Part shown: one piece after another, positions 27,510 to 36,819 of the stretch | How the letters are laid out: each line of letters opens with the position of its first letter | Numbering within the stretch: position 1 is the first letter of the stretch | Source of the DNA: an uncultured Burkholderiales bacterium | Lineage (GTDB): Bacteria > Pseudomonadota > Gammaproteobacteria > Burkholderiales > Burkholderiaceae_E | Reading direction: 5' to 3' | DNA: 51,538 nucleotides | NCBI GenBank assembly: GCA_902826305.1 | Contig: CADEEH010000017.1 | Location: 1 to 51,538, forward strand | Notes under the pieces: model-generated | The model's database searches: none | Seen by the model: only the letters and a program-made list of their open reading frames with translations | What the model was told of the DNA's origin: nothing | Position numbers and translations under genes: made by a program

Positions 27510-29033
27510 ATGCTGGGACCGACCATGGCACAGCCTCCGCTCGCCGGTGACGGCCAGGGGCTCGACGCGCCGCGCGAGGCCCCGCTGCCGGATCCGGTGC
27601 CGTTGTTCGTCGACCTCGACGGCACACTGATCGCCAGCGACACGCTCTGGGAGAGTTTCGCGGCCGGATGGCGCGTCGACCCGGTGGCCACCGTGCTCGG
27701 CGTGATGGGTCTGTGGCGCGGTCGTGCGCTGCTCAAGCAGCAGATGGCGGCGGCCGGTTCACTCGACGTCTCGCTGCTTCCGTACCGTGAACCCTTCGTC
27801 GCCTGGCTGCGCGAGCAGCGCGAGAAAGGGCGCCGGATCGTGCTCGCCACCGCCGCCGATTCGTCGATGGCACAGGCGGTCGCCGATCACCTGCAACTGT
27901 TCGACGACGTGCTCGCCAGCGACGGCGTGCGCAACCTGAAAGGCCTGCGCAAGCTCGAGGCGATCCGCGCGGTCGCCGGCGGCGCGTTCGACTACTGCGG
28001 CAACGGTCCCGAGGACCTGGCGATCCTGCGCGCGGCACGGCAGGCGATCGTCGTCGGCGCCGGCGCCGGCGTGATCCGGCGCGCACGGCATGCCGGCAAC
28101 GTGCAGGCGGTGCTCGAACCGTCGCCCTCGACGCTGCGTTCGCTGCCGGCGTGGATCGACGCGATGCGGCCGCACCAGTGGCTGAAGAACCTGCTGCTGC
28201 TCGTGCCGCTGGTCACTTCGTTCCGGGTCGACGAGATCGCGCTTTTCAGCGCCGCCGTGTTCGCGATGATCTCGTTCTCCCTCGGTGCCTCGGCGGGATA
28301 TCTGGTCAACGACCTGCTCGACCTCGCCGCCGACCGCCGCCATCCGCGCAAACGCGGCCGTCCGTTCGCCTCGGGGCTGTTACCGATCAGCGGCGGCTTC
28401 GCGCTGGCCGCGCTGCTGCTCGCGGGGTCGCTCGGGCTCGGATTCGCGATCAGCCGGGCGCTTGGTGCCTGGGTCGTCATCTACCTGCTGATGACCTTCG
28501 GCTACACGTTGTTCGTCAAACGTGTGCCGGTGCTCGACGTCGCGATGCTCGCCGGCCTGTACACCGTACGGATCCTCGCCGGCGGGGCGGCGATCGGGGT
28601 CGACGTGTCGTTCTGGCTGCTGTCGTTCTCGGTGTTCCTGTTCTTCAGCCTCGCGCTGGTCAAGCGCTGTGGTGAACTGGTCTCGCGTGTGGTCCGCGAC
28701 GAGGACACCGGGCAGGGGCGGGGATACACGGTCTCGGACCTGACGGTGCTGCAGCCGCTGGGCATCGCGACCTCGGTCGCGGCGGTGCTGGTGCTGGCGC
28801 TGTACGTGAACACCCCCGAGGTCGCGCGTCGCTACGCGTCGCCGCAACTGCTGTGGCTGATGCTGACGGCGCTGCTGATCTGGCTCGGCCGGTTGTGGCT
28901 GGCGACCGCCCGCGGCCAGATGCACGACGATCCGCTGGTCTACGCGATCGAGAGTCCGGACAGCCGCTGGCTGGTGGCCGCGATGTTCGCCACCTACGCG
29001 GTGGCGGCGTTGTGGCAGCCCGGGCTGGTCTGA
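27510..29033 (+). CDS. HAD phosphatase-UbiA prenyltransferase fusion
   Basis: A 507-residue protein. The N-terminal ~210 residues are a HAD-like phosphatase domain (FVDLDGTLIASDTLW with the DxDGT nucleophile; VLATAAD; CGNGPEDLAI). The rest is a UbiA-family integral membrane prenyltransferase with seven to nine helices, first Asp-rich motif NDLLDLAADRRHPRKRGRPF and second region RILAGGAAIGVDV. The arrangement matches polyprenyl-phosphate phosphoribosyltransferase-type proteins (Rv3806c-like UbiA domain) with an added HAD domain, which could both transfer and dephosphorylate a phosphoribosyl unit. Start is ATG 27510, or ATG 27525, which has GGGA six bases upstream. No neighbour clearly shares the pathway. 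Confidence 0.88.
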   Translation: MLGPTMAQPPLAGDGQGLDAPREAPLPDPVPLFVDLDGTLIASDTLWESFAAGWRVDPVATVLGVMGLWRGRALLKQQMAAAGSLDVSLLPYREPFVAWLREQREKGRRIVLATAADSSMAQAVADHLQLFDDVLASDGVRNLKGLRKLEAIRAVAGGAFDYCGNGPEDLAILRAARQAIVVGAGAGVIRRARHAGNVQAVLEPSPSTLRSLPAWIDAMRPHQWLKNLLLLVPLVTSFRVDEIALFSAAVFAMISFSLGASAGYLVNDLLDLAADRRHPRKRGRPFASGLLPISGGFALAALLLAGSLGLGFAISRALGAWVVIYLLMTFGYTLFVKRVPVLDVAMLAGLYTVRILAGGAAIGVDVSFWLLSFSVFLFFSLALVKRCGELVSRVVRDEDTGQGRGYTVSDLTVLQPLGIATSVAAVLVLALYVNTPEVARRYASPQLLWLMLTALLIWLGRLWLATARGQMHDDPLVYAIESPDSRWLVAAMFATYAVAALWQPGLV

Positions 29034-29051
29034 CCAGGCGGGGATGCTTTC

Positions 29052-30824
29052 CTACAAGCGAAAACGATTGCGGACTGCTAGTACAAGAAAGAAAGCCATC
29101 AGCAATTGATGGAAGCCGAAAAAGATGCCAGCAAGCCTAAGCGGCCACGGTTCGTATGACTTGCCCCAGAGCCGCTGGTTTAGTTGCCGCGACCACTTGT
29201 CTTCATCGACGAAATCAAAGACCCCGAATGACCGCGTCCAAGTGTACTCAAACGAGGCCCTATACGCATCCAGAACTACAGGTTCTTCACGATCTCCGAC
29301 TTGCGTAGGGCTTTGCCAAGAGCAAGACATCTTATCGAACAAATCGAGAGACCACGCGAATCGCACACCGTCTTTCAAGAATGGCGACACGGCGAGTGCC
29401 AACAACATAAACAATATGTACGCTGAGAGCAACAAGACAAAAGGCCTCTTAGCTGACGTTCCAAACTTTGAGCACTTGTCGTACACCGTGCAAGACAGTC
29501 GGAACCATAGTGGTTCACCCATTTCTCGCGCTCGTGCTCTCAATTCATGAGCGTTAAATGCAAGTGCAGCGTCGGTATTATTCTGTGTGGACGCGATGAG
29601 CTTCAACGCACGGAAGCGGTCAATGGCAAGTGGCGAGGTATCCGGTCCGATGGAGTCTGCAGCCACTATGAATGCGGCAGACGGTTCGACACCAAGAAAC
29701 GATGGACACCTGCGAAAGCACGATGCCCTTAAATCAACAGCGCCAGTAAAGAATGCGCCATCGAAGTTTGCGTCGTTGCCGAAGTCTGCGTCAGAAAAGC
29801 GCACGATACTGTCAAATGTGGCATCGGTGAAAAGGCAGTTACCTCGAAAGCTCACAGAATCGAACAGCGCGGGGCCGCTAAATGTCACTCTCTCAAAATA
29901 GGCTGTGCCTAAGAACAAAGACGGGTTGTATTTACGCCCTTGTGGGGCTGGCACTTGATTGAAATAGCTCTTGTCGCCGAATCGAGCAAGTGCACTGAAA
30001 CTCGAGTCGGAGAACACGGCCTCCTGATGAAACTGGCTGCCTGTGAAATCGACGTCCCCGAGAAACTTGACTTGCTCGAAGGCGGCACCCTCGCTAAATC
30101 GCGCGGCTTGGAAAGATGCTGGACCAGCAAAGGTGGTGCTTGCAAAACTGCATCGAGAAAACACAGCGTCCTGACACCGAAACGCATTGGTAAACTTGTT
30201 ATGAGTAAAGATCGCTTCCCCTCGAAACTGCGTTCCATCCAGCGCAAATGGGCCCGAGGAGGTTGACATACTGCACAAAAGAATGCCGTCAAACTTGCAG
30301 TCGACGAGAGCAACCGATTTGCGAAAATGCACTGCGTAGAACTGAGCGGTCCCGAACATTTCGATAGAAGAAAAATTCGAATGATCAAAAAAATCTGTGC
30401 AAAAGAAGCGAAGTTCCCCGGTAAAGCTGGCTTTGCTAAAGTCGCACACGAGCAGTTTCGCGCCCGAGAAGTCGGCTCCGAAAAAGAACTGGTAGCCGGC
30501 GAAGGCGTGTTCACACTCTAAGTTGCCAAAGTCCGCCGCGCATCTATGCAATTTAGAGGTTCCGAAGATGCCGTCAGCGTTGCGCGTGGCAAACGGGAAC
30601 TCCACTCTGTACTTCCCCTCCCAGAAGTTTTTGGCACCTCCGACAGCATCTGCCTCTTGTGCCCGTACTTCGTGTTGCCAAGCGGCAAACGAGAGCGGGC
30701 CCTTTAGGGCCTGCTCAATGCACAATGCCTGCCACTCTTCTCTAGTTTGCGCACCTCCCGGGCCGTAGGCAGCCAGCCCCCGAGAGCCGAACTCAACCTG
30801 CGAGAAGTCTTTGCGATACCTCAT
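29052..30824 (-). CDS. Pentapeptide-repeat protein with C-terminal membrane segments
   Basis: A 590-residue protein. From about residue 90 to 390 it consists of pentapeptide-type repeats with Phe at the central position (ADFSGAKLLVCDFSKASF, FTDATFDSIVRFSDADF), expected to form a right-handed quadrilateral beta-helix. The C-terminal part has two hydrophobic segments (FVLLLSAYILFMLLALAVS; GIFFGFHQLLMAFFLVLAV) separated by about 90 residues, so the solenoid is probably tethered to the membrane. Base composition is near 50% GC, far below the neighbours, and codon choice is mixed, which points to acquisition by transfer. No mobility gene adjoins it. Function unknown; related solenoid-membrane proteins are annotated only as pentapeptide-repeat proteins. 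Confidence 0.85.
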   Translation of the reverse strand: MRYRKDFSQVEFGSRGLAAYGPGGAQTREEWQALCIEQALKGPLSFAAWQHEVRAQEADAVGGAKNFWEGKYRVEFPFATRNADGIFGTSKLHRCAADFGNLECEHAFAGYQFFFGADFSGAKLLVCDFSKASFTGELRFFCTDFFDHSNFSSIEMFGTAQFYAVHFRKSVALVDCKFDGILLCSMSTSSGPFALDGTQFRGEAIFTHNKFTNAFRCQDAVFSRCSFASTTFAGPASFQAARFSEGAAFEQVKFLGDVDFTGSQFHQEAVFSDSSFSALARFGDKSYFNQVPAPQGRKYNPSLFLGTAYFERVTFSGPALFDSVSFRGNCLFTDATFDSIVRFSDADFGNDANFDGAFFTGAVDLRASCFRRCPSFLGVEPSAAFIVAADSIGPDTSPLAIDRFRALKLIASTQNNTDAALAFNAHELRARAREMGEPLWFRLSCTVYDKCSKFGTSAKRPFVLLLSAYILFMLLALAVSPFLKDGVRFAWSLDLFDKMSCSWQSPTQVGDREEPVVLDAYRASFEYTWTRSFGVFDFVDEDKWSRQLNQRLWGKSYEPWPLRLAGIFFGFHQLLMAFFLVLAVRNRFRL

Positions 30825-30877
30825 GCCAATTGCGATGCCGGGAAGCTAAAGACGCGACCATTTTAAGTCGGGGACAA

Positions 30878-30897
30878 GCAACTCTCGTTGGAGTTGC
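30878..30897. other. Small perfect hairpin beside the low-GC gene
   Basis: GCAACTC (30878-30884) and GAGTTGC (30891-30897) form a 7-bp stem with a 6-base loop, in the 89-base gap between the SDR stop and the pentapeptide-gene start. It could be a weak SDR terminator, but no T-run follows on the minus strand. Confidence 0.4.
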
Positions 30898-30913
30898 GAT
30901 CACGGTGTTGTAC

Positions 30914-31696
<783 letters not shown>

Positions 31697-31775
31697 CGCG
31701 GCACTCCGTTCAAGCAGGCCGCGCCGGGAGTCGGCGCGGGGGTCGGCCGCGATGGATCGTGTGGACCGGTGTGGA

Positions 31776-32666
31776 TCAGCGCGCCATGTCCTTGCCGAGG
31801 TCGTCGGCGAAGACCCGGTTTTCCATCATCTGCGGCACGATCAGTGTATTCGATCCCGGCAGGTACGCATGGTCGGCGGTGCCCGACTTGAACTGGCGCA
31901 GCGTACGCGTGGATCCGGTCGGCGAGACGTGGATCACCCGGCCGGCGATCCAGTCGGTGATCACGTAGCCGCCGCGACCGTCGGACTCGACGCCGTCGAT
32001 GTTGCCGGTGGGTGTCGGTGTGATCAGCGTCTTGCTCTTCGTCACGATGTCCAGCTTGAACAGCCGGCCCGGCGTCTTCGTCGAGAAGTCGGCCTCGGGT
32101 TTGCCCCAGCCGCCGACGACCAGCGCGCCGTTCTCGTAGAGCAGGCCGTTCGGGTATTCGATCTGTTCGCCTTCGGCGAACACACTCGGCTTGCCGTCCT
32201 TGATCTGCCAGATCCGGCTGGCCAGCATGTCGGACACGTAGACGGTGCCGTCGGGGCCGCAGGCGACGTCGTTCAGGAACTTGGCGCCGTCGATCTTCAC
32301 CCGCGAGACGATCGCACCACGGGCGATGTCGATGCCGACCACCTCGTCGATGTCGGAGACCCACAACGTGCCGCCGTGGCTGCGGATGCCCTTGGGCGAA
32401 TTGAGCCCGGTCACCCAGTTGGCGGCGATCACCTTGCCGTCGAGCGCGAGCTTGGAGATGCGGCCATTGCCGTCCTTGTCGTTCGGCGTGCCGCCCTGGC
32501 GCATGCCGACCTGGGAGACGTAGAGCACGCCGTCGGCGACATAGGCGCTCTCCGGCGCGTTCATGCCTTCGGTCGTGCTCCAGGGTTCGATCTTCGAGGG
32601 CAGTGACGAGCACGCGGTGCCGAGGGTGACGGCAAGGGCGGCGAGGGTGGTCGATGCGATTCTCAT
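31776..32666 (-). CDS. SMP-30/gluconolactonase-like beta-propeller lipoprotein
   Basis: A 296-residue protein beginning with a lipoprotein signal ([12 protein letters not shown], lipobox Cys at residue 19). The mature part is a run of propeller blades of SMP-30/NHL type: [67 protein letters not shown] 32666 follows AGGAGA at a good distance; upstream in-frame extensions are not credible. It may bind or hydrolyse a lactone in the periplasm, but lipid-anchored propellers of this kind are often annotated only as SMP-30-like. The 259 bases to the next gene contain both divergent promoters; I see no clear motif there. Confidence 0.85.
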   Translation of the reverse strand: MRIASTTLAALAVTLGTACSSLPSKIEPWSTTEGMNAPESAYVADGVLYVSQVGMRQGGTPNDKDGNGRISKLALDGKVIAANWVTGLNSPKGIRSHGGTLWVSDIDEVVGIDIARGAIVSRVKIDGAKFLNDVACGPDGTVYVSDMLASRIWQIKDGKPSVFAEGEQIEYPNGLLYENGALVVGGWGKPEADFSTKTPGRLFKLDIVTKSKTLITPTPTGNIDGVESDGRGGYVITDWIAGRVIHVSPTGSTRTLRQFKSGTADHAYLPGSNTLIVPQMMENRVFADDLGKDMAR

Positions 32667-32925
32667 GGTCTTCTCCTGTTGCTGTGAGCGCGGGCGCCAA
32701 GGCGTCCCGCGTCGTGTGGCCCGGGAGCGGGTCCGGCACGCGGTGCTCAAGATACTCCCTCGGCGAGTGTGTGCGCATGACACCGCAAGCGACCCGGTGT
32801 CGCGGAAGTTCAAGACGGGTACACCAACGTCGCGAATAGTCCGGATGCGACGCGGAATGGCCGCAGCGTGCAAGGGAGCGAGCGGTGCTCCTGACGGACC
32901 TGTCGCAGGAAGCAGGGAGGCAACC

Positions 32926-34269
32926 ATGGCAATCGAACACGCGAGATCGGCGATTCTCACCGTGATCGTCGGCGCCGCGCTGACCGCGCTGCTGCCGCGA
33001 CACACCCGAGCCGCAGACCACGAGCAGTTCTTCCCGGTCCTGGTTCATCGGACGGGCGCCTACGCGCCGAACGGCGCGCCGTTCGCCAACGGCTACGTCG
33101 ACTACCTGAAGCTCGTCAACGCCCGGGACGGCGGCATCGGCGGCGTCAAGGCGACCTACGAGGAATGTGAAACCGGCTTTGCGACCGATCGAGGCATCGA
33201 GTGTTATGAGCGGCTGAAGGGCAGGGGGCCGACCGGAGCGACGGCGTTTCATCCGATGTCCACCGGCCTGACCGCCGCGGTGACGGACAGGAGTGCCGTC
33301 GACAGGATCCCGATCATCACTCCCGGTTACGGCCGATCCGAGTCGATCGATGGCGCCATGTTCCGGTACAACTTCCCGCTGGGCGGCATGTACTGGACCG
33401 CTGCCGATGTCCTGGTGCAGCACGTCGGTGCGAAGGAGGGCGGATTGGGCAGCCTGAAGGGCAAGCGAATCGCCCTGGTCTATCACGATTCGCCTTTCGG
33501 CAAGGAGCCGATAGCGTTGATGCAGCAGCGCGCTCGATTGCACGAGTTCGACCTACAGCTGTTGCCCGTCACGCATCCGGGCCTCGAGCAGAAGGCGACC
33601 TGGTTGACTGTCCGGCAACTGCGTCCGGACTACGTCTTCCTCTGGGGCTGGGGGGCGATGAACTCGACCGCGATCAAGGAGGCGGTGGCCACCGGATACC
33701 CTCGCGAACGGATCTACGGCGTCTGGTGGGCGGGCGCCGAACAGGACACGCGTCCCGCGGGCGAAGGCGCCAAGGGCTACAACGCGCTGTCCTTCCAGAC
33801 TTCTTCCGGGCGAGGTCAGGTGCATCGGGATATCGTCCGATACGTCCACGACCGAGGCGACGGCACCGGCCAGAAGGACGAGATCGGCGAGGTGCTGTAC
33901 AACCGCGGGATGGTGGCGGCCATGCTGTCGGTCGAGGGAGTGCGGCGGGCGCAGGTGAAGTACGGGCGCAAGCCGCTGACCGGCGAGCAGGTGCGTTGGG
34001 GGCTGGAGAACCTGGCCATCGACGACGCGGCGATCGCCGCCCTGGGGTTGAGTGGTTTCATGACGCCGGTGGTCACCTCCTGCAGCGATCACATGGGCGG
34101 CAATCAGGTCTGGATCCAGACGTGGGACGGGATGCGGTGGCAGAAGTCGTCGGACATCTATGCGGCCGACATGCAGGTCATTGCACCGATGGTCCGCTCG
34201 GCGGTCCAAAGATACGGTGAAGACAAGAAGCTGAAGGCTTGGGACTGTGCGAAGGAGTCGTCGAACTGA
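32926..34269 (+). CDS. Orphan ABC transporter substrate-binding protein, HAAT family
   Basis: A 447-residue periplasmic binding protein with signal peptide (AILTVIVGAALTALLPRHT, cleavage near RAADHE) and type-1 fold features: FFPVLVHRTGAYAPNGAPFA, VNARDGGIGGVKATYEECE, KRIALVYHDSPFGKEPIALM, YVFLWGWGAMNSTAIKEA. GGGAGG at 32915-32920 sits five bases before ATG 32926. No permease or ATPase gene is nearby, unlike the homologue at 19911. It may use a transporter encoded elsewhere or act as a sensor. Codon use is slightly less biased than in its neighbours. Confidence 0.85.
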   Translation: MAIEHARSAILTVIVGAALTALLPRHTRAADHEQFFPVLVHRTGAYAPNGAPFANGYVDYLKLVNARDGGIGGVKATYEECETGFATDRGIECYERLKGRGPTGATAFHPMSTGLTAAVTDRSAVDRIPIITPGYGRSESIDGAMFRYNFPLGGMYWTAADVLVQHVGAKEGGLGSLKGKRIALVYHDSPFGKEPIALMQQRARLHEFDLQLLPVTHPGLEQKATWLTVRQLRPDYVFLWGWGAMNSTAIKEAVATGYPRERIYGVWWAGAEQDTRPAGEGAKGYNALSFQTSSGRGQVHRDIVRYVHDRGDGTGQKDEIGEVLYNRGMVAAMLSVEGVRRAQVKYGRKPLTGEQVRWGLENLAIDDAAIAALGLSGFMTPVVTSCSDHMGGNQVWIQTWDGMRWQKSSDIYAADMQVIAPMVRSAVQRYGEDKKLKAWDCAKESSN

Positions 34270-34292
34270 CGGTACTTCACCAACGGGATCCA

Positions 34293-34368
34293 TGGCGCCC
34301 CCGGCACGAATCGAACGTGCGACCCTCCCCTTAGGAGGGGGATGCTCTATCCACTGAGCTACGGGGGC
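34293..34368 (-). tRNA. tRNA-Arg (anticodon CCT)
   Basis: On the minus strand the sequence folds as a full cloverleaf: acceptor GCCCCCG/CGGGGGC, D-arm TAGCTCAGTGGATAGAGC, anticodon arm TCCCC-CTCCTAA-GGGGA with anticodon CCT, T-arm GCACG-TTCGATT-CGTGC, and discriminator G with encoded CCA. Length is 76 nt. It reads AGG codons. It lies between the orphan binding protein and the CYTH-CHAD gene; no integrase is next to it. Confidence 0.97.
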
Positions 34369-34452
34369 GTCGCGGCGATTCTACCGCTGTAACCTTCGCG
34401 GGCACGGATCACGCTACTCTCTGCGGCTCGCAGGATTCTGCAGGGGGCGATC

Positions 34453-36090
34453 ATCGGCGAAGAGACCGAAATCAAGTTCTTCGTGCCGCGCGGGCAGCGT
34501 GCGGCGCTCGAGAAGGCGCTGGCCGCGCGCGGCGCGGCGGTGCACACGCAGCGCCTGCGCGCCCGATATTTCGATACCGCGTCGTGTGCACTGGCCGAGG
34601 CGGCGATCGCACTGCGCCTGCGCCGCGAAAATCGGCGCTGGGTGCAGACGCTCAAGGCCGCCGGCGCGACGCCGCTGACACGCGTCGAGCTGGAATCGGT
34701 CCGGCCCGACGATCAGCTCGACCTGGCTGCCTTCGACGGCACCGATGCTGGCCAGCGGCTCGCCAAGGCGCTCGGCGGCGAGCTGCCGGCCGTGCGCTTC
34801 GAGACCGACGTGCGACGCAAGACCCGGCAATTGCGCGCGGGTTCCTCGCGGATCGAGGCCGCACTCGACGTCGGGCAGGTGATCGCGCAGGATCGGCGCG
34901 CGCCGCTCAGCGAGATCGAGTTCGAGCTGCAGGCCGGCGACCCGCAGGCGCTGCTGGCGCTCGCGGCGCGCTGGCGCGCCCGTTTCGGGTTGTGCATCGA
35001 TCCGCGCTCGAAGGCCGAACAGGGTGATCTGCTGGCGCGCGGACTGCGCTTCGCGCCGCCGCGCAAGGCGCGCCGGATCCAGTACGCGAAGTCGGCGGAT
35101 GCGCGCGAAGCGCTGCACGCAATCGTGCTCGAATGCCACGCGCACCTGGTCGAGAACCTGGCGCCGCTGGCGATCGGCGAGGAGTCGTCCGGCGCACGGC
35201 CCGGCCAGCCGCCTTCACCGGCGACCGACGAATACGTGCACCAGGCCCGCGTCGCGTTGCGCAGGCTTCGCTCGGCGATGCGACTGTTCGACGGCTGGGG
35301 TGTGGTGCTGCCCGCGGACATCGAGCAGGGCGCACGTGCCGTCTTCGGCCGCTTCGGCGCGAATCGCGACTTCGACGTGATCGCCAGCGACATCGCGCCG
35401 GCGTTGGCGCGTGCGGGGGCGCCGCCGTTGCCGTTGCATCGCAGCGCTGGAGCGCTCGATCCGGTCGGGCAGCTGGCGCGTCACGCGGGCGCACAGGACC
35501 TGGTGCTGGGCCTGCTGCGCTGGTCGATCGAGTTGTCGAGCCGACCGCCACCCTCACCACCTGTCGACGACGGCGCGTCGCGCCAGGGCTCCTCGGTCCC
35601 GGACTTGCCGGGCTCATCGGACCCGGCGACACAGTCCCCGCCGAATGTGGACCTGCCGCCCGCCGTCGACGCGGGCACGGAGCCGCCCCCGCCGGCCCGG
35701 AAACCCAGGCCGTTCGCCAGGCTCGCGCAGCGGCGCCTGGCCAAGTGGCATGCAGCGATCAGCGCGGCCGGCGAGACATTCCTGACGCTGGACGACGACA
35801 CACGCCACCGCTTGCGCAAGCGGGTCAAGCGCCAGCGCTACGCGGTCGAGTTCCTCGCCCCGCTGCTCAAGCCCCGGCGGGTGTCGCGCTACCTGCGGGA
35901 ACTCGCGGCCGTGCAGGAGGTGCTGGGTGAACTGAACGATCTCGTGGTCGCCCGCGACATGTACCGCGAGATCAGCGAAGCCGACCCGCGCGCGCTGTTC
36001 GCCCTCGGCTGGATCGCCGCCCGGCTCGACGTGTTGTCGACGGCGGCACGCGACGCGCTGCGCCGGCTCGCCGACGAGTCGCCGGTCTAG
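34453..36090 (+). CDS. CYTH-CHAD domain protein (inorganic triphosphatase-like)
   Basis: The N-terminal CYTH tunnel domain (about residues 1-205) should bind triphosphate and divalent metal; CHAD (about 215-545) is a helical phosphohistidine/polyphosphate-binding domain with VHQARVALRRLRSAMRLF and HRLRKRVKRQRYAVEFL. The essential ExExK motif (ETEIKFF) lies at 34462-34482, upstream of the first ordinary start in frame, GTG 34483. An in-frame stop is at 34390-34392 with no ATG, GTG or TTG between. I place the start at ATC 34453, five bases after AGGGGG; CTG 34438 is another choice. The CHAD domain is split by a ~55-residue Pro-rich insert (about 360-415). The function, polyphosphate or triphosphate handling, is inferred from the family. 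Confidence 0.8.
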   Translation: MGEETEIKFFVPRGQRAALEKALAARGAAVHTQRLRARYFDTASCALAEAAIALRLRRENRRWVQTLKAAGATPLTRVELESVRPDDQLDLAAFDGTDAGQRLAKALGGELPAVRFETDVRRKTRQLRAGSSRIEAALDVGQVIAQDRRAPLSEIEFELQAGDPQALLALAARWRARFGLCIDPRSKAEQGDLLARGLRFAPPRKARRIQYAKSADAREALHAIVLECHAHLVENLAPLAIGEESSGARPGQPPSPATDEYVHQARVALRRLRSAMRLFDGWGVVLPADIEQGARAVFGRFGANRDFDVIASDIAPALARAGAPPLPLHRSAGALDPVGQLARHAGAQDLVLGLLRWSIELSSRPPPSPPVDDGASRQGSSVPDLPGSSDPATQSPPNVDLPPAVDAGTEPPPPARKPRPFARLAQRRLAKWHAAISAAGETFLTLDDDTRHRLRKRVKRQRYAVEFLAPLLKPRRVSRYLRELAAVQEVLGELNDLVVARDMYREISEADPRALFALGWIAARLDVLSTAARDALRRLADESPV

Positions 36091-36203
36091 ACGTCGGGCC
36101 GGTCGGTTGACGGCAAAGTGCAGGACATGCGGCCGGGTGTCGAATCGTCGTGCCCCGGATCGTCGTCTGCACACCATCCACAGCCGAACAAGGACACACG
36201 ACC

Positions 36204-36632
36204 ATGCCGCAACTCTGTGCCTACCTGTCGTTCGACGGCCGATGCGCCGAGGCGATGAAGTTCTACGAACGTGTCCTCGGCGGCAAGCTCGAGGCGATGA
36301 TCACCTACGGCGACGTGCCCGATGGCGAGAAGCCGCCGCCGGAGGCCGCCGGCCGCATCATGCATGCGTATCTGGTGCATCCGGATTTTGCGCTGATGGC
36401 CGGCGACACTCCGCCAGGCATTCCGTACCAGGGCATCACCGGCGTGATGATGGCGCTGGTCTTTCCGACCGCCGCTGAAGGGCAACGTGTGTTCGCCGCG
36501 CTCGGCGAGGGCGGATCGGTAGGGATGCCGATGGGCGAGACCTTCTGGGCCGAGCAGTTCGGGATGGTGACCGATCGTTTCGGGGTGCCGTGGGGGATCA
36601 GTGGCGGGCCGAAGCCGATGCAACTGGGGTGA
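36204..36632 (+). CDS. VOC-family protein, PhnB-like
   Basis: A 142-residue single-domain vicinal-oxygen-chelate protein: YLSFDGRCAEAMKFYERVLG, HAYLVHPDFALMAGDTPPG and the closing FWAEQFGMVTDRFGVPW are typical of the PhnB/DUF1428-like group. These fold as paired beta-alpha-beta-beta-beta modules and include glyoxalase-like and antibiotic-binding proteins; the substrate here is unknown. ATG 36204 has AAGGA nine bases upstream; an in-frame ATG at 36150 region would add 18 residues without family similarity. Confidence 0.85.
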   Translation: MPQLCAYLSFDGRCAEAMKFYERVLGGKLEAMITYGDVPDGEKPPPEAAGRIMHAYLVHPDFALMAGDTPPGIPYQGITGVMMALVFPTAAEGQRVFAALGEGGSVGMPMGETFWAEQFGMVTDRFGVPWGISGGPKPMQLG

Positions 36633-36652
36633 GGCGACCGTATCCGGATCCA

Positions 36653-36670
36653 ACCCCTGCCGGCAGGGGT
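36653..36670. promoter_or_regulatory. 18-bp perfect palindrome upstream of the GntR gene
   Basis: ACCCCTGCCGGCAGGGGT is a gapless perfect palindrome 21 bases after the VOC stop and about 75 bases before the predicted GntR promoter. It may be a protein-binding site. As a terminator it would lack both loop and T-run. Confidence 0.45.
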
Positions 36671-36727
36671 CGAGGAAGGCGCGACCTGGTTCGATGCCGC
36701 CGCGGACGGGTTCTGCGGCGACCGGGA

Positions 36728-36766
36728 TTGACCGAAACAGCGCTTGGCGTGTACTCTGTATACAGA
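36728..36766 (+). promoter_or_regulatory. Promoter and GntR-type operator
   Basis: TTGACC (36728-36733) and TACTCT (36752-36757), 18 bp apart, make a plausible sigma-70 promoter. Overlapping the -10 box is a perfect 12-bp palindrome, TCTGTATACAGA (36755-36766). Its TGTATACA core resembles operators of FadR/VanR-subfamily GntR regulators. Binding by the regulator encoded next would block its own operon. Confidence 0.65.
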
Positions 36767-36819
36767 ATCCACACGCCATGGTGTTCCGTCTCGCGCCGGA
36801 ACCTGCCTCCGGGGAATCG

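Noticed and set aside
29125-30768. Several short plus-strand open frames opposite the pentapeptide gene
   Set aside because: Fragmentary, in different phases, without ribosome-binding sites or domains; the 590-residue minus-strand frame with regular repeats explains the region.
29034-30913. Mobile element or integrated island with attachment sites around the low-GC gene
   Set aside because: I found no integrase, transposase, terminal inverted repeats or target duplication; only the base composition supports transfer.
34270-34452. Integration site at tRNA-Arg
   Set aside because: The tRNA is complete with encoded CCA, and neither side carries a 3'-end duplicate or phage-like gene.
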